Assembly (NCBI GenBank): GCA_016710275.1
Contig: JADJXS010000001.1
Span: forward strand, 3,038,001-3,102,000
From: Phycisphaerales bacterium
GTDB taxonomy: Bacteria > Planctomycetota > Phycisphaerae > UBA1845 > Fen-1342
DNA: 64,000 nucleotides
Direction: 5' to 3'
Positions within the stretch are counted from its first letter, which is position 1. Each line of letters opens with the position of its first letter. The notes under the pieces were generated by a model, which saw nothing but the letters and a program-made list of their open reading frames with translations, was not told the origin of the DNA and made no database searches. This document shows, one piece after another, positions 44,143 to 53,397 of this stretch. Both the position numbers and the translations under genes were made by a program.

Positions 44143-44153
44143 GCTACGGTGGC
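44081..44153 (-). tRNA. tRNA-Thr (anticodon TGT)
   Basis: Cloverleaf on the minus strand: acceptor arms GCCACCG/CGGTGGC (7 bp), D-arm GCTC...GAGC, anticodon stem GCGGT/ACCGC with loop TTTGTAA, T-arm GCGGG-TTCGAGT-CCCGC. Anticodon TGT reads ACA (Thr). CCA is not encoded. The 3' half overlaps the integrase stop region, making it the attachment site. Confidence 0.95.
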
Positions 44154-44659
44154 AAGTGCTTTCAGCTCCGAGACTTGCAACGATCGCACTGGCCGGCTGA
44201 AAGCGCTCCGGCAACCCGCTCGCCCCGTGCCGCCACCTCCCGCATCGGCTGCGACCGGGCTGCCCCTTCCATTCAATCTTCGCCGAAGTAGTGGCCGGGC
44301 CGCCCATTCGAAGACTGAGGCCGGGGCGAAGCGGCTTCGTTGCAGGCCGAGCAGGCACGATTCATCCCAATCGCCTGCCGCCCTTCCGAGCGGCCCATTG
44401 TGCTGGACGTTCATCGGCAATTCCCGGCTTCTCGCAGTTGCGGCCGGTTCAGGCCCTGCTCAGTGGGATTATCTACGCATCGTCGAGGAATTGCACGCGC
44501 GACGACGGCCGTCCCACCGGCTGCCCGATTTCTCCACCCGGGCGGGGTTGCCCCTGGGGGCACAGTAGCCGGCACGCGTTCGGCCCGCATTGACGTATGA
44601 TCCGGGGCACCAGGAGCCGCCTGCCCAGAAACTTGGGGGTTCTGACGCGTGCCGCAAGA
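44154..44659. other. Intergenic region, no gene recognised
   Basis: No supported coding sequence. An imperfect inverted repeat (AGTGCTTTCAGC at 44155-44166 against GCTGAAAGCGCT at 44196-44207) lies just upstream of the tRNA and could be a processing or terminator-like structure. Confidence 0.5.
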
Positions 44660-45160
44660 TCATGCTGATCGTCGGCGAGCCGATCCGCGGCAGAGACGCT
44701 CGGCGGTTCTTAAGCGAGCAGTGAGCCGCCCACACTCCGGACAATGCCCCGAGCAGTTTCCTTTCAGCGAGTAACCGCATTCACAAGCCTCGTCTCGCGA
44801 GGGGAGCAGGCGACGCCCTAAGAGCCAGAAGCAGACCAGAGCCGGCATGGACGGCCAGAGTGGGACGACGACGTGCGCGTGCTGCGACCAAAGATTCAAC
44901 CCTCCCAAGCGCACATCCCAACGTGGCCATGCGAGTGCCCACAACGTCCCCCGAACGCAGCACGCGGGGCGACCGTGGACGGGAACACCCGCTGGATTGA
45001 ACCACAGAATCCACACGTTGCCTTCGCTCAAGAGGTAGCACACATGCCCCTGTTTGTGCGTCGCACCGAGCACCAGACTAATGACGAAGAGACATACGCC
45101 CGCAGCGGATCCGAGAACGCAACAACGCCGCATGCCCCAGTATGCGGTCACGAGGGACAC
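44660..45160 (-). CDS. Planctomycete membrane protein with C-terminal zinc ribbon
   Basis: A 166-residue protein. The N-terminal helix (RRCCVLGSAAGVCLFVISLVL) and a second one (PLWPSMPALVCFWLLGRRLL) are hydrophobic. The cytoplasmic tail is CECGYSLKGNCSGHCPECGR, the CxCGYxLxGN...CPECG motif that ends very many otherwise dissimilar planctomycete membrane proteins. Function unknown; the motif is a lineage marker more than a functional clue. The extended middle loop is Trp-rich. Confidence 0.78.
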   Translation of the reverse strand: MSLVTAYWGMRRCCVLGSAAGVCLFVISLVLGATHKQGHVCYLLSEGNVWILWFNPAGVPVHGRPACCVRGTLWALAWPRWDVRLGGLNLWSQHAHVVVPLWPSMPALVCFWLLGRRLLPSRDEACECGYSLKGNCSGHCPECGRLTARLRTAERLCRGSARRRSA

Positions 45161-45232
45161 CTACTCGAGCTCCTTGCAACCAAGCGCATTGTAGGCTGAC
45201 GTAGCCCATCCTAGGCATTTCTGCCTGTCTCT

Positions 45233-46427
45233 TCACTGCGTCTCGCACTCGCTGAACGCCTGCTGTAAGTGCAGGCACACGTCCAACCTACACCTCTTGT
45301 CATCCTTGCACTGTTTCTTACCTTCATCCGCGATGCACTTGAATTCCTTTTCGTACGCCTCGCATTCATGTCTGGGAGTCGAGGCCTTCTTCGGGCTACC
45401 GCATGCACCCACGCCGGCACAGTCTCTGGGCTCGAGATGCTCAGTCGCATGAACATACTCGTGCCGAAGAGTGCACTCTCGGATAACGTCCAGCTGCTTA
45501 CCCGCAAACCCCGGCCGGAACTTACCCACGTTGTCCGCACAGTAGCACACACACACCGCCACTTGAAGTCCCATCGCACAGAGTGGCCGCAAACTTGTCT
45601 GGATGTTGCTTGCACCAATTCGAGCAGCAATCGCCGCACTCCTTGCATGATGGCTGGGTCGTGGGCTGTGATGCCTGAAGGCCGATCGCGTCGAGCCGAT
45701 TGAGGGGGTCGTTTGCGATAAACGTCTTCAAGCCAGGGCCGCCGTATTCCCCGATCGGATCGCGGCTGATCCATCGTCCCAGCCGGGGGGAGTAGTAGCG
45801 GTAGCCGTAGTAGTACAGGCCGGTTTCGGAGTCGAGGTACTTGGTGCTGAAGCGGAAGGGGTTGACGGCGGCGTAGGGGCCGGACTCTTCGGCGATGTTG
45901 CCGTCGCCGTCGGCGTCGGGGCCGACGATGTTGCCGTAAGGGTCGTACTCGTACTTCGCGGCCAGGCGGCCGGCGGACCAGGCCATGTCGGTTGATCCGC
46001 CCGCGCCGTCGGCCCATTCGACCAATTGGCCGACGTTGCCGTTGGCGTCGTACAGAAAGACGTACGATTTGTCGTCGGATGTCGCGTTTTCGCCGGTTGT
46101 GGTGCCGTTTGTGTCGTACACGCTCAGCAACCCGCCGATGCCGCCCGCGCCGCCGGCGCCGTGCAGGCTGGATGCGGACGAATTGCCGCTGCCGGCGGTT
46201 GCGTTGCCGCTTTGGCCGCCGAGGTCGAAGCCCCAGGTGTACTGGCGCAGGACGGTCGGGTCGCCGCTGGTCGGCAAGTTCAGTTCCTCGATGAGGTTCC
46301 AGCCGTCGTACACGAACCGCCTCCTCGACAGCTGTTCCCAGCTTCCCGGCGACCCGGCCTCCCGCTCGAACACGGCCTTTTCGACCCGCCGGCCCAAGTA
46401 ATCATAGCGGAACTCGACGCGGGTCAT
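45233..46427 (-). pseudogene. Orphan RHS-core tip with HExxH-containing tail, frameshifted
   Basis: C-terminal portion of an RHS/YD-repeat protein: VEFRYDYLGRRVEKAVFERE, YDANGNVGQLVEW, YEYDPYGN, and the core signature FSTKYLDSETGLYYYGYRYY SPRLGRWISRDPIGEYGG. After the DPLNRLDAIGL junction comes a variable Cys-rich tail. In the first frame it stops soon; in the next frame it continues LRHEYVHATEHLEPRDCAG, a HEYVH zinc-protease-like site, and ends FSECETQ. The frames meet at a (CA)n run at 45546-45556, where one extra dinucleotide would join them. The N-terminal bulk of the RHS protein is absent. Confidence 0.72.
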
Positions 46428-46603
46428 GTCCTCGGCTTCGCTGCCCGGCGACGCTGTCCGGCGTTGGCCCGAACGACCGGCAGTCGCTCGTCTCTCGCGG
46501 TTCGGGATGTCGCGGCATTGGCAAGTGCACTGCTCCTGAGCAATTGGCATGTGCGCTGCTCAAGAGCAGTTGGCACAATGGCAGGGTCATCCGCCATCGT
46601 GGC

Positions 46604-46992
46604 GGAAAGAAGCGCCAATGAGCGGTGTCACGGGCGGAGCACCGGGCAGAAGCCCGGTGCCACATGGCGACGCAAAGGCCGTCGTTATGGCACCCGGCGA
46701 CGGAAAGAAGCGCCAATGAGCGGTGTCACGGGCGGAGCACCGGACAGAAGCCCGGTGCCACATGGCGACGCAAAGGCCGTCGTTATGGCACCCGGCGACG
46801 GAAAGAAGCGCCAATGAGCGGTGTCACGGGCGGAGCACCGGACAGAAGCCCGGTGCCACATGGCGACGCAAAGGCCGTCGTTATGGCACCCGGCGACGGA
46901 AAGAAGCGCCAATGAGCGGTGTCACGGGCGAAGCACCGGGCAGAAGCCCGGTGCCACATGGCGACGCAAAGGCCGTCGTTATGGCACCCGGC
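46604..46992. repeat. 98-bp tandem repeat, four units
   Basis: Units start GGAAAGAAGCGCCAATGAGC at 46604, 46702, 46800 and 46898, almost identical. They contain CACCGGGCAGAAGCCCGGTG, a self-complementary core that can form a hairpin (stem CACCGGGC/GCCCGGTG). A partial extra copy (CATGGCGACGC...ATGGCACCC) follows. Not CRISPR: there are no unique spacers. Minisatellite upstream of the RHS tip. Confidence 0.92.
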
Positions 46993-47040
46993 AATTCACA
47001 TGGCGACGCGAAGGCCGTCGCCATGGCACCCAGCGCTGAG

Positions 47041-47148
47041 GACATCATCAGCACTGAGGACTTCATCAGCGCTCAGGACATCATCAGCACTGAGGACTTC
47101 ATCAGCGCTGAGGACAACGTCGCGGCTCAGGACATCATCAGCATTCAG
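47041..47148. repeat. 18-bp tandem repeat, six units
   Basis: Six consecutive units of the form GA(C)(A/T)TCATCAGC(A/G)CT(G/C)AG, alternating between two variants; the fifth unit is more diverged. Length divisible by three, so an ORF stays open through it, but no gene of known type uses it. It abuts the 3' end of the HAD gene. Confidence 0.85.
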
Positions 47149-47801
47149 CAAGCCAGCAGTTCATCCGGGTGGTCGATCACAATCGGAGCGCCGGCCGTCT
47201 CCAGGTCCGCCCGCGTGCGGAAGCCCCAGGTTACCGCCACGCAGTGCATTCCCGCCCGCTGCGCCGTCTCCACATCCGTCGGCGTGTCGCCGATCACCCA
47301 CACGTCGCGCGCGGCCTGACCCAGCGCCGCGGCGATCTGCAACGCAACTGTGGGGTCGGGCTTGCGCAGCGCTTCGACCCGGCATCCATACACCTCGCGA
47401 AACTCCCCGCCCGGGAAAAACGCCGCCACCATCGCCCGCGTGATCTCATCCGGCTTGTTGGAGAGAACGGCTAGCGGCACACCCGACCGCCGCAGGCGCT
47501 CCACCAGCGCCGCGATTCCGGGGTAAAGCTGCGTGCGATCCATCGGCCGGAGACGATAGCGCGGGCGGGCCAGTTCGATCAGCCGGCCGACCAGATGCGG
47601 GTGGGAGCGGCCGATGGCCCGTTGACAAAGCGTGGGCACGCCCTCGCCCACCATGTACCGATAATCGTCGATCGGGTGCGCCGGCAGCCCCAGAAGCTCG
47701 AGGCAGTCGTTGAGCGCGTCGGCGATGTCGTGAAGCGAATTGACCAGCGTGCCATCGAGATCAAAGATGCAGGCGCTTGGAAGCTCTTTCCAGATCGGCA
47801 T
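47145..47801 (-). CDS. HAD-superfamily phosphatase, phosphoglycolate phosphatase-like
   Basis: A 218-residue HAD hydrolase. Motif I CIFDLDGTLVNS (nucleophile Asp), motif II VLSNKP, conserved Lys in LRKPDP, motif III WVIGDTPTDVETA. The cap insert after motif I is of the Gph/PGMB type. It most likely dephosphorylates phosphoglycolate or a similar small phosphate ester in the cytoplasm. Its last bases overlap the end of the 18-bp repeat array. Confidence 0.88.
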   Translation of the reverse strand: MPIWKELPSACIFDLDGTLVNSLHDIADALNDCLELLGLPAHPIDDYRYMVGEGVPTLCQRAIGRSHPHLVGRLIELARPRYRLRPMDRTQLYPGIAALVERLRRSGVPLAVLSNKPDEITRAMVAAFFPGGEFREVYGCRVEALRKPDPTVALQIAAALGQAARDVWVIGDTPTDVETAQRAGMHCVAVTWGFRTRADLETAGAPIVIDHPDELLAC

Positions 47802-48004
47802 TTACATCTCTCTGCGAGATCGGGGAGGGTGCAACCGGCATTGTCGTCGATCTGTATAATAAGCACGGGCCGCGGGTCCGCAATGAGCGGACAGTGGCCG
47901 CTTGCCTTGTTGGGCCTCTGACTCGCGGCCGGCCGGCCGCAGGGGGCAGGGCGCATCCGGGTCGGCGCATTGCGCTGTTTCCGGGGCAGAATGGAGCCAG
48001 TTGG

Positions 48005-49393
48005 ATGATCGGGATCGGGCATAAGGCGCGGCGGGTGATTTGCACGGCGGCGGTGCTGTCGGCGGCCCTCGTCGCGGTCGCACAGGACGGCGGACGGACG
48101 AAATTCACAAGCCTGCTGAACGTGGAGGCGCTGGTCGACAATTACTCGCGCTTCCTGTCGAAGAAATACAACCTGGACGAGCAGCAGGAGCGATTCACCA
48201 ACAAGCTCATGCACGACAAGGCGAACGCCTTTCTCGCAAACCATCGAGACAATCTGTTCGGGCTGGTGGACCGCATGTTCGAAGTGCGGACCGGCGGCGA
48301 GATGGATCCCTCCGAACTGGTCGATTGGGGACGGCAGGTCGCGCCGGTGTATGAGGAAGCGAAGCGCGTCATCATCGACGGCAATTCGCAGTTCCGCGAG
48401 ATTCTCAACGAGGAGCAGCGCGCGATCCACGATCAGGATCTGCGGATGATGGAGGATTCCTTCGCACAGACGGATGACCAGTTGCGAAGGATCGTGTCGG
48501 GGGAAATGGGCGTCGAGGAGTTCCGCAACCCGCGACCGAACGTGCGCCCCGGCACTCAGCCGCGCGAGAGTGAGCCGCCGCCGCAGACCGCGCCGCCGCC
48601 GCCTGTCGCACCCGGCGGCGTGGTGGTGCAGCAGCAGCCGAAGACCCAGGGACCGACCGGGGTTGCGGTCAAGCCGGGCAATCTTGCACCGGCGCGGCCG
48701 GATGTGGGCGGGACGAAGGGTGTTGCCAATGCGCCGGTCGGAAAGCAGGAACCGGCGCCCAATCCGCCGCCGCGCCCGGTTGTGAACACCGGCGGGGGCG
48801 GACATCGCGTGCCCGCGCCGCAGCAGCCGGCGCAACCCGCCCGGCCGACTTCGCGCAACTTCGAGGGCGAATGGGATCAGTACACGGCTCAGTTCATTCA
48901 GCGGTTCAACCTGGATGATGGTCAGCGGGCGAAGGCCGAGGCGATTCTGAAGGACTGCAAGGAGCAGGCGACCCGCTATGTGCGGACGCGCGAGGCCCAA
49001 CTGAACGACATGGAGCAGCGCGAGGCGAAGCTGCGGCAGGAGCCGAAGCAGAGCGGCGAGACGCAGAAGCAACTGCAGAAAATTCAGCAGGATCGGAACA
49101 AGCTGCTGGAGCCGCTGACGGCGATCTTCGAGAAGACGCTCAAGCCGCGTTTGGATCGGCTGCCCACCGGCAAGCAGCGCAAGGACGCAGAGAGCGCCGG
49201 AGCGCGCCCCGGCGGGAATCCGCCGCGCAACGCGCCGCCGGGCGCCGGCAACCGCGAGGCACGCGGCGGCATGCCCTTGCCACCACCGCCGCCGCCGCCG
49301 CCGGTTGACGAACCGCAGCAGGGTCAACCACCGCCGCCGCCGCCGCCGAGCGAACCGACGCAGGATGGCGAGCCGAGCAAGCCGGACGAGTAG
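48005..49393 (+). CDS. Secreted proline-rich protein of unknown function
   Basis: A 462-residue protein with a signal peptide (about 1-27, ending AVAQD). Two helical regions (about 30-180 and 285-410) share the pattern FxxxFNLDD/EQxxRxxxIL, reminiscent of Spy/CpxP-like or periplasmic stress-sensor helices. They are separated and followed by Pro/Gln/Gly-rich linkers, and the C-terminus is a poly-Pro run. ATG 48005 begins the signal peptide; a longer frame upstream lacks one. Likely periplasmic; function unknown. Confidence 0.72.
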   Translation: MIGIGHKARRVICTAAVLSAALVAVAQDGGRTKFTSLLNVEALVDNYSRFLSKKYNLDEQQERFTNKLMHDKANAFLANHRDNLFGLVDRMFEVRTGGEMDPSELVDWGRQVAPVYEEAKRVIIDGNSQFREILNEEQRAIHDQDLRMMEDSFAQTDDQLRRIVSGEMGVEEFRNPRPNVRPGTQPRESEPPPQTAPPPPVAPGGVVVQQQPKTQGPTGVAVKPGNLAPARPDVGGTKGVANAPVGKQEPAPNPPPRPVVNTGGGGHRVPAPQQPAQPARPTSRNFEGEWDQYTAQFIQRFNLDDGQRAKAEAILKDCKEQATRYVRTREAQLNDMEQREAKLRQEPKQSGETQKQLQKIQQDRNKLLEPLTAIFEKTLKPRLDRLPTGKQRKDAESAGARPGGNPPRNAPPGAGNREARGGMPLPPPPPPPPVDEPQQGQPPPPPPPSEPTQDGEPSKPDE

Positions 49394-49452
49394 GCGATCG
49401 TGAGACGGTGATTCGTGCGCGGGCCGGCCGATTCTGTCGTTGCTCGCTCCCG

Positions 49453-50454
49453 TTACGGGACCGGCGTGTGATCCAGCACATACCGCACGGCGTCGTCGCT
49501 GGTCTTGTCCTCCGCTTCCGCCTCATAGCTGATGATGACGCGGTGCCGCAGAACGTCCGGCGCGATGTCCTTCACATCCTGCGGGGTGACATAGCCACGG
49601 CCGGCGAGGAATGCCATCGCCCGCGCTCCCAGCGCCAGGAAGATCGTGGCACGGGGTGACGCACCGTACTGAATCCACGTTGCGATGTCGCGCAGGCCAT
49701 GCTCCGCGGGGCGGCGCGTGGCGTGCACGAGCGTGACGATGTAGTCGCGGACCTTGTCGTCGATGTAGATGTCGTCCAACAGCGCCCGCGCACTGAGCAC
49801 ATCGGAGGGTTCGAGCACGGGCGAGATGGACTGTTGCGGGCGGCTGTGCGCCATGCGATCCAGAATCGCGCGCTCTTCCGATCGCGTCGGGTAATCCACT
49901 ACCAGCTTGAGCATGAACCGATCGACCTGCGCCTCGGGCAGCGGATAGGTGCCTTCCTGTTCGATCGGGTTCTGCGTAGCGAGAACGAGAAAAGGCTCCT
50001 CGAGGGGGAACGTCTGCTCGCCGATCGTGACCTGCCGCTCCTGCATCGCCTCCAGCAGTGCGCTCTGAACCTTGGCGGGCGCGCGGTTGATTTCATCCGC
50101 AAGGATCAGGTTCGAGAAGATCGGCCCCTTCTTGACGCTGAATGCGCCGTCGCGCGGCTGGAAGACCAGCGTGCCGACGATATCCGCCGGGAGCAGATCG
50201 GGGGTGAACTGCAGCCGCTGGAACTTCGTGCGGATGGCCCGCGCCAGCGTGGCGACGGCGGTGGTCTTGGCCAGGCCGGGCACGCCTTCCAGCAGAATGT
50301 GCCCGTTGCACAACAGCCCGACCACCAGCTTGCGCAGCAGGTTGTCCTGACCGACGATGACGCGCCGCACTTCGGTCAGCAGGCGCTCGAATGCGTCGTG
50401 ATGCCGCCGCACCTGCGCTCCGACCTGCTGCACATCCGCATGACTGACTGACAT
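49453..50454 (-). CDS. MoxR-family AAA+ ATPase
   Basis: A 333-residue MoxR ATPase. Walker A EGVPGLAKTTAVATLA, pre-sensor GTLVFQPRDGAFSVKKGPIF, Walker B ILADEINRAPAKVQSALLEAMQE, sensor 1 LATQNPIEQEGTYPLPEAQ, sensor 2 RATIFLALGARAMAF. Such ATPases act as chaperones that insert cofactors or assemble complexes with VWA-domain partners, usually encoded next to them. No partner is visible on this side. The start is set at ATG 50454 (MSVSHADVQQ). Confidence 0.93.
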   Translation of the reverse strand: MSVSHADVQQVGAQVRRHHDAFERLLTEVRRVIVGQDNLLRKLVVGLLCNGHILLEGVPGLAKTTAVATLARAIRTKFQRLQFTPDLLPADIVGTLVFQPRDGAFSVKKGPIFSNLILADEINRAPAKVQSALLEAMQERQVTIGEQTFPLEEPFLVLATQNPIEQEGTYPLPEAQVDRFMLKLVVDYPTRSEERAILDRMAHSRPQQSISPVLEPSDVLSARALLDDIYIDDKVRDYIVTLVHATRRPAEHGLRDIATWIQYGASPRATIFLALGARAMAFLAGRGYVTPQDVKDIAPDVLRHRVIISYEAEAEDKTSDDAVRYVLDHTPVP

Positions 50455-50610
50455 CCCGACCTCCACGAACAGCACCCACTTCCAGCCCACCGGCACGCTA
50501 ACCGCGGGCTGCCTCCGCGGGCAAGCTCCTTTGCGCCGCGCTCGTGCAATGCCCCTGTCGCGCTTCTGCCGCGCTTCCGGCGCAGACCGCTGCACTCGCC
50601 GATCCCGGTC

Positions 50611-50660
50611 AAAAAAAAAGCGAGGCGGCGCCCCGCCCTACTGTGCGGAGCGCCGCTTCG
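50611..50660 (-). terminator. Rho-independent terminator of fusA
   Basis: On the minus strand CGAAGCGGCG pairs with CGCCGCCTCG (one G-T pair) around a 20-nt loop, followed by nine T residues. It lies 70 bases after the fusA stop. Confidence 0.85.
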
Positions 50661-50731
50661 TGAACTGTCGCAGAGCCTGGTGCCCGGCCGCCCGCCAAAC
50701 GGGGCGGCGCCGATGCAGGAAGGATGCCGCG

Positions 50732-52816
50732 TCAGCGGGCCTTGGCGGCCTTCGCCTTGGCGATCACCTCGTCCTGCACGTCGCGCGGGGCCTGGCGGTA
50801 GCAGTGGAATTCCATCGAGAACGTACCGCGTCCCTGCGTCATGGAGCGAAGATCCGTCGCGTAGCCGAACATGTTGGCCAGCGGCACTTCCGCCATGACG
50901 ACCGTCGTCGCGCCGCGCGAGTCCGTGCCGGTGATGATCCCGCGGCGGCTGGAGATATCGCCGACGACGGGGCCTTGCAGATCGCTGGGCGCCTCGGCCT
51001 CGATCTTCATGATGGGCTCGAGAATCGCCGGCGAGGTCTTGGGATAAGCCTCCTTGAAGGCGTCGCGGGCGGCGAGCTGGAAGGCGATGTCGCTGGAGTC
51101 CACCGCGTGCGAGGAGCCGTCCTCGAGAATGATCTTGAGGCGCACGACCTCGTACCCGGCGAGCGGGCCGACCAGCCGCGCGGCGGCGAAGCCCTTTTCG
51201 CAGGAGGGGATGAACTCGCTGGGAATGTGGCCGCCGAAGACCTTGTTCTCGAACACGTAGTCCTGCTCGGCGTCCGCGGGCAGGGGTTCGAGGCGGCCGA
51301 CGACGTGGCCGAACTGGCCGCTGCCGCCGGTCTGCTTCTTGTGCTTGTAGTTGAACTCCGCCATGCGGGTCGGCGCTTCGCGATAGTTGACCTTCGGAGC
51401 GCCGGTCTCGACCTGCACGTTGTACTCGCGGCGGATGCGCTCGATGTAGATGTCGAGGTGCAGCTCGCCCAGCCCGGAGATGATGGTCTCGCTGGTCTCC
51501 TGGTCGCTGCGGACGTGGAAGGTCGGGTCTTCGCGCATGAAGCGCGTCAGCGCCTTGCTGAGCCTGTCGCGGTCGGCCACCTTGGCCGGCTTGACGGCCA
51601 GCGAGATCACCGGCTCGGGGGCGTAGATGCTCTCCAGCGAGTAGTTGAGCTTCTCATCGCAGAAGGTGTCACCGCTGGCGCAGTCGATGCCGATCATCGC
51701 CACGATGTCACCCGGCCCGGCCTCGGTGACTTCCTGGCGGTCGTTGGCGTGCATCCGCACGATGCGGCTGACGCGGGCGGTTTTGCGGGTGCGCGTGTTG
51801 ACGATCGTCGAGGCCTTGCGCAGGGTGCCCTGGTAGACGCGGGTGTAGGTGAGCTGGCCGAAGGATTCATCCACCAGCTTGAACGCCATGCACACCAGCG
51901 GCGCGGCCGGATCGGCGGTGATGGTGATTTCGGCGCCCTCGTTGTCGTTATCGCGGGCGTAATACATGCGGTCCAGCGGGCTGGGCAGGTAGCGCACGAC
52001 GGCATCCAGAAGCAACTGCACGCCGCGGTTCTTGAAGGCCGATCCCATCAACACCGGCACGATTTCGCGGGCGATGGTCAGCCGGCGGATCACCGTGTGA
52101 AGCTGATCCGGGGCAAGCTCCTTGCCCTCCAGCATCCCCTCCATCAACTCGTCGTCGTAGAGCGACAGCGTGTCGAGCAGCCCGTGCCGGGCGCGATCCG
52201 CCTGGTCGCGCAGCTCATCCGGGATTGGCGCGCGGCGGATGGTCTCGCCCTTGACGCCGTCGAAATAGACCGCTTCCATCGTGATCAGATCGACCACGCC
52301 GTTGTGCTCAGACTCCACCCCGATCGGAATCTGCAGTGGAACGGGGGTCAGCCCGAGCTTCGACTCCAGCTCCCCCACCACGCGCACCGGGTCCGCACCG
52401 ACGCGGTCCAGCTTGTTGATGAAGGCCAGCCGCGGGACGTTGTAGCGCTTCATCTGCCGATCGACGGTCAGCGACTGGCTCTGCACGCCGCCCACGCCGC
52501 ACAGCACCAGCACCGCGCCATCCAGCACACGCAGCGAGCGCTCGACCTCGATCGTGAAGTCCACGTGCCCGGGCGTATCGATCAGGTTGATCTGGTGATC
52601 CAGCCACTCGACCGTCGTCGCCGCCGACGTGATCGTGATCCCGCGCTCCTTCTCCAGCTCCATGTGGTCCATCGTGGCGCCGTCGCCGCCGCCCTTCACC
52701 TCACCGATCTTGTGAATCCGGCCGGAGTAGTACAGCACGCGCTCGCTCAACGTGGTCTTGCCCGAGTCGATGTGCGCGGAAATCCCGATGTTGCGAATCT
52801 TCGAAAGCGGGTTCAT
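50732..52816 (-). CDS. fusA: Translation elongation factor G
   Basis: A 694-residue EF-G. GTPase motifs: G1 AHIDSGKTT, G2 RGITITSAAT, G3 DTPGHVDF, G4 NKLDRVGADP. Domains II-V follow, with VPSEFIPSCEKGF-like and RGxITGTDSRGATTVVMAEVPLANMFGYATDLRS. The IDSGKTTLSERVLYYSGRIH start is that of the mitochondrial EF-G1/spdEFG1 type rather than the usual bacterial 'AHIDAGKTT' form. ATG 52816 gives the canonical start. A strong terminator lies downstream. Drives ribosome translocation. Confidence 0.95.
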   Translation of the reverse strand: MNPLSKIRNIGISAHIDSGKTTLSERVLYYSGRIHKIGEVKGGGDGATMDHMELEKERGITITSAATTVEWLDHQINLIDTPGHVDFTIEVERSLRVLDGAVLVLCGVGGVQSQSLTVDRQMKRYNVPRLAFINKLDRVGADPVRVVGELESKLGLTPVPLQIPIGVESEHNGVVDLITMEAVYFDGVKGETIRRAPIPDELRDQADRARHGLLDTLSLYDDELMEGMLEGKELAPDQLHTVIRRLTIAREIVPVLMGSAFKNRGVQLLLDAVVRYLPSPLDRMYYARDNDNEGAEITITADPAAPLVCMAFKLVDESFGQLTYTRVYQGTLRKASTIVNTRTRKTARVSRIVRMHANDRQEVTEAGPGDIVAMIGIDCASGDTFCDEKLNYSLESIYAPEPVISLAVKPAKVADRDRLSKALTRFMREDPTFHVRSDQETSETIISGLGELHLDIYIERIRREYNVQVETGAPKVNYREAPTRMAEFNYKHKKQTGGSGQFGHVVGRLEPLPADAEQDYVFENKVFGGHIPSEFIPSCEKGFAAARLVGPLAGYEVVRLKIILEDGSSHAVDSSDIAFQLAARDAFKEAYPKTSPAILEPIMKIEAEAPSDLQGPVVGDISSRRGIITGTDSRGATTVVMAEVPLANMFGYATDLRSMTQGRGTFSMEFHCYRQAPRDVQDEVIAKAKAAKAR

Positions 52817-53397
52817 AGGCGGTCTTTGCTCAGGCTTGCGGCCGGGTGGCCCGGCAGCGCTGGAATTCACCGGCGTCCGGGAGCATCGCCCACCGCGCCA
52901 CACGCGCAGCAGGAGCCGGATCGGCCGCAAACAACTTGCATGGGAAAGACGACCGGCGAACGCCCATTCTTAGCGGGCGGCGCACCCCGAATTCCCCCCG
53001 GATCGGGCGGTATCGAAGCCCGGCCGATTTCGACGGCCGGACGGGTCGTGCACGTCTTTGCCATCATCGGCGAACCGGATGCGAAACTTCATAACCGACA
53101 AGCAGTTATGAACACAACCGGCGCCACACAGCCTTGTCGGCGCGCAGCGCAAGTCACCGAATTGCAAGAGCGTAGCGATCAAACCGCCGATTTGCAAGCA
53201 CTATTGTGCGTTTGAACAAAAACTTTTTGCAAATGCACAATTGGGCCTCCGCCATTCCCCCGCCAATCGTGATATGCTAACATTGTGCGAACTTGCGGGC
53301 CGACGACTCGATCGCGACGAGACGAGTCGCGAATTCCGCGCTACGATGGACCACGCGCTCCGACGGGGGGCGCTCGAACGGCCAGCCGGGAGAACTT
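52817..53397. other. Divergent intergenic region between fusA and the efflux operon
   Basis: No gene recognised. AT-richer stretch at 53200-53290 (GTTTGAACAAAAACTTTTTG and TGCACAATTG) probably holds the promoters; no consensus pair is clear enough to assign. Confidence 0.5.

Noticed and set aside
46604..46992. Possible CRISPR array
   Set aside because: Units of 98 bp are contiguous and near identical with no unique spacers, and no cas genes are present.
46625..47319. Long open frames through the minisatellites
   Set aside because: They exist because the repeats lack stops; the translation is low complexity, and the end overlaps the HAD gene antisense.
50531..53215. 894-aa plus-strand open frame opposite fusA
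   Set aside because: Antisense to a well-conserved EF-G gene; His/Arg/Asp-rich composition is typical of GC-rich shadows.
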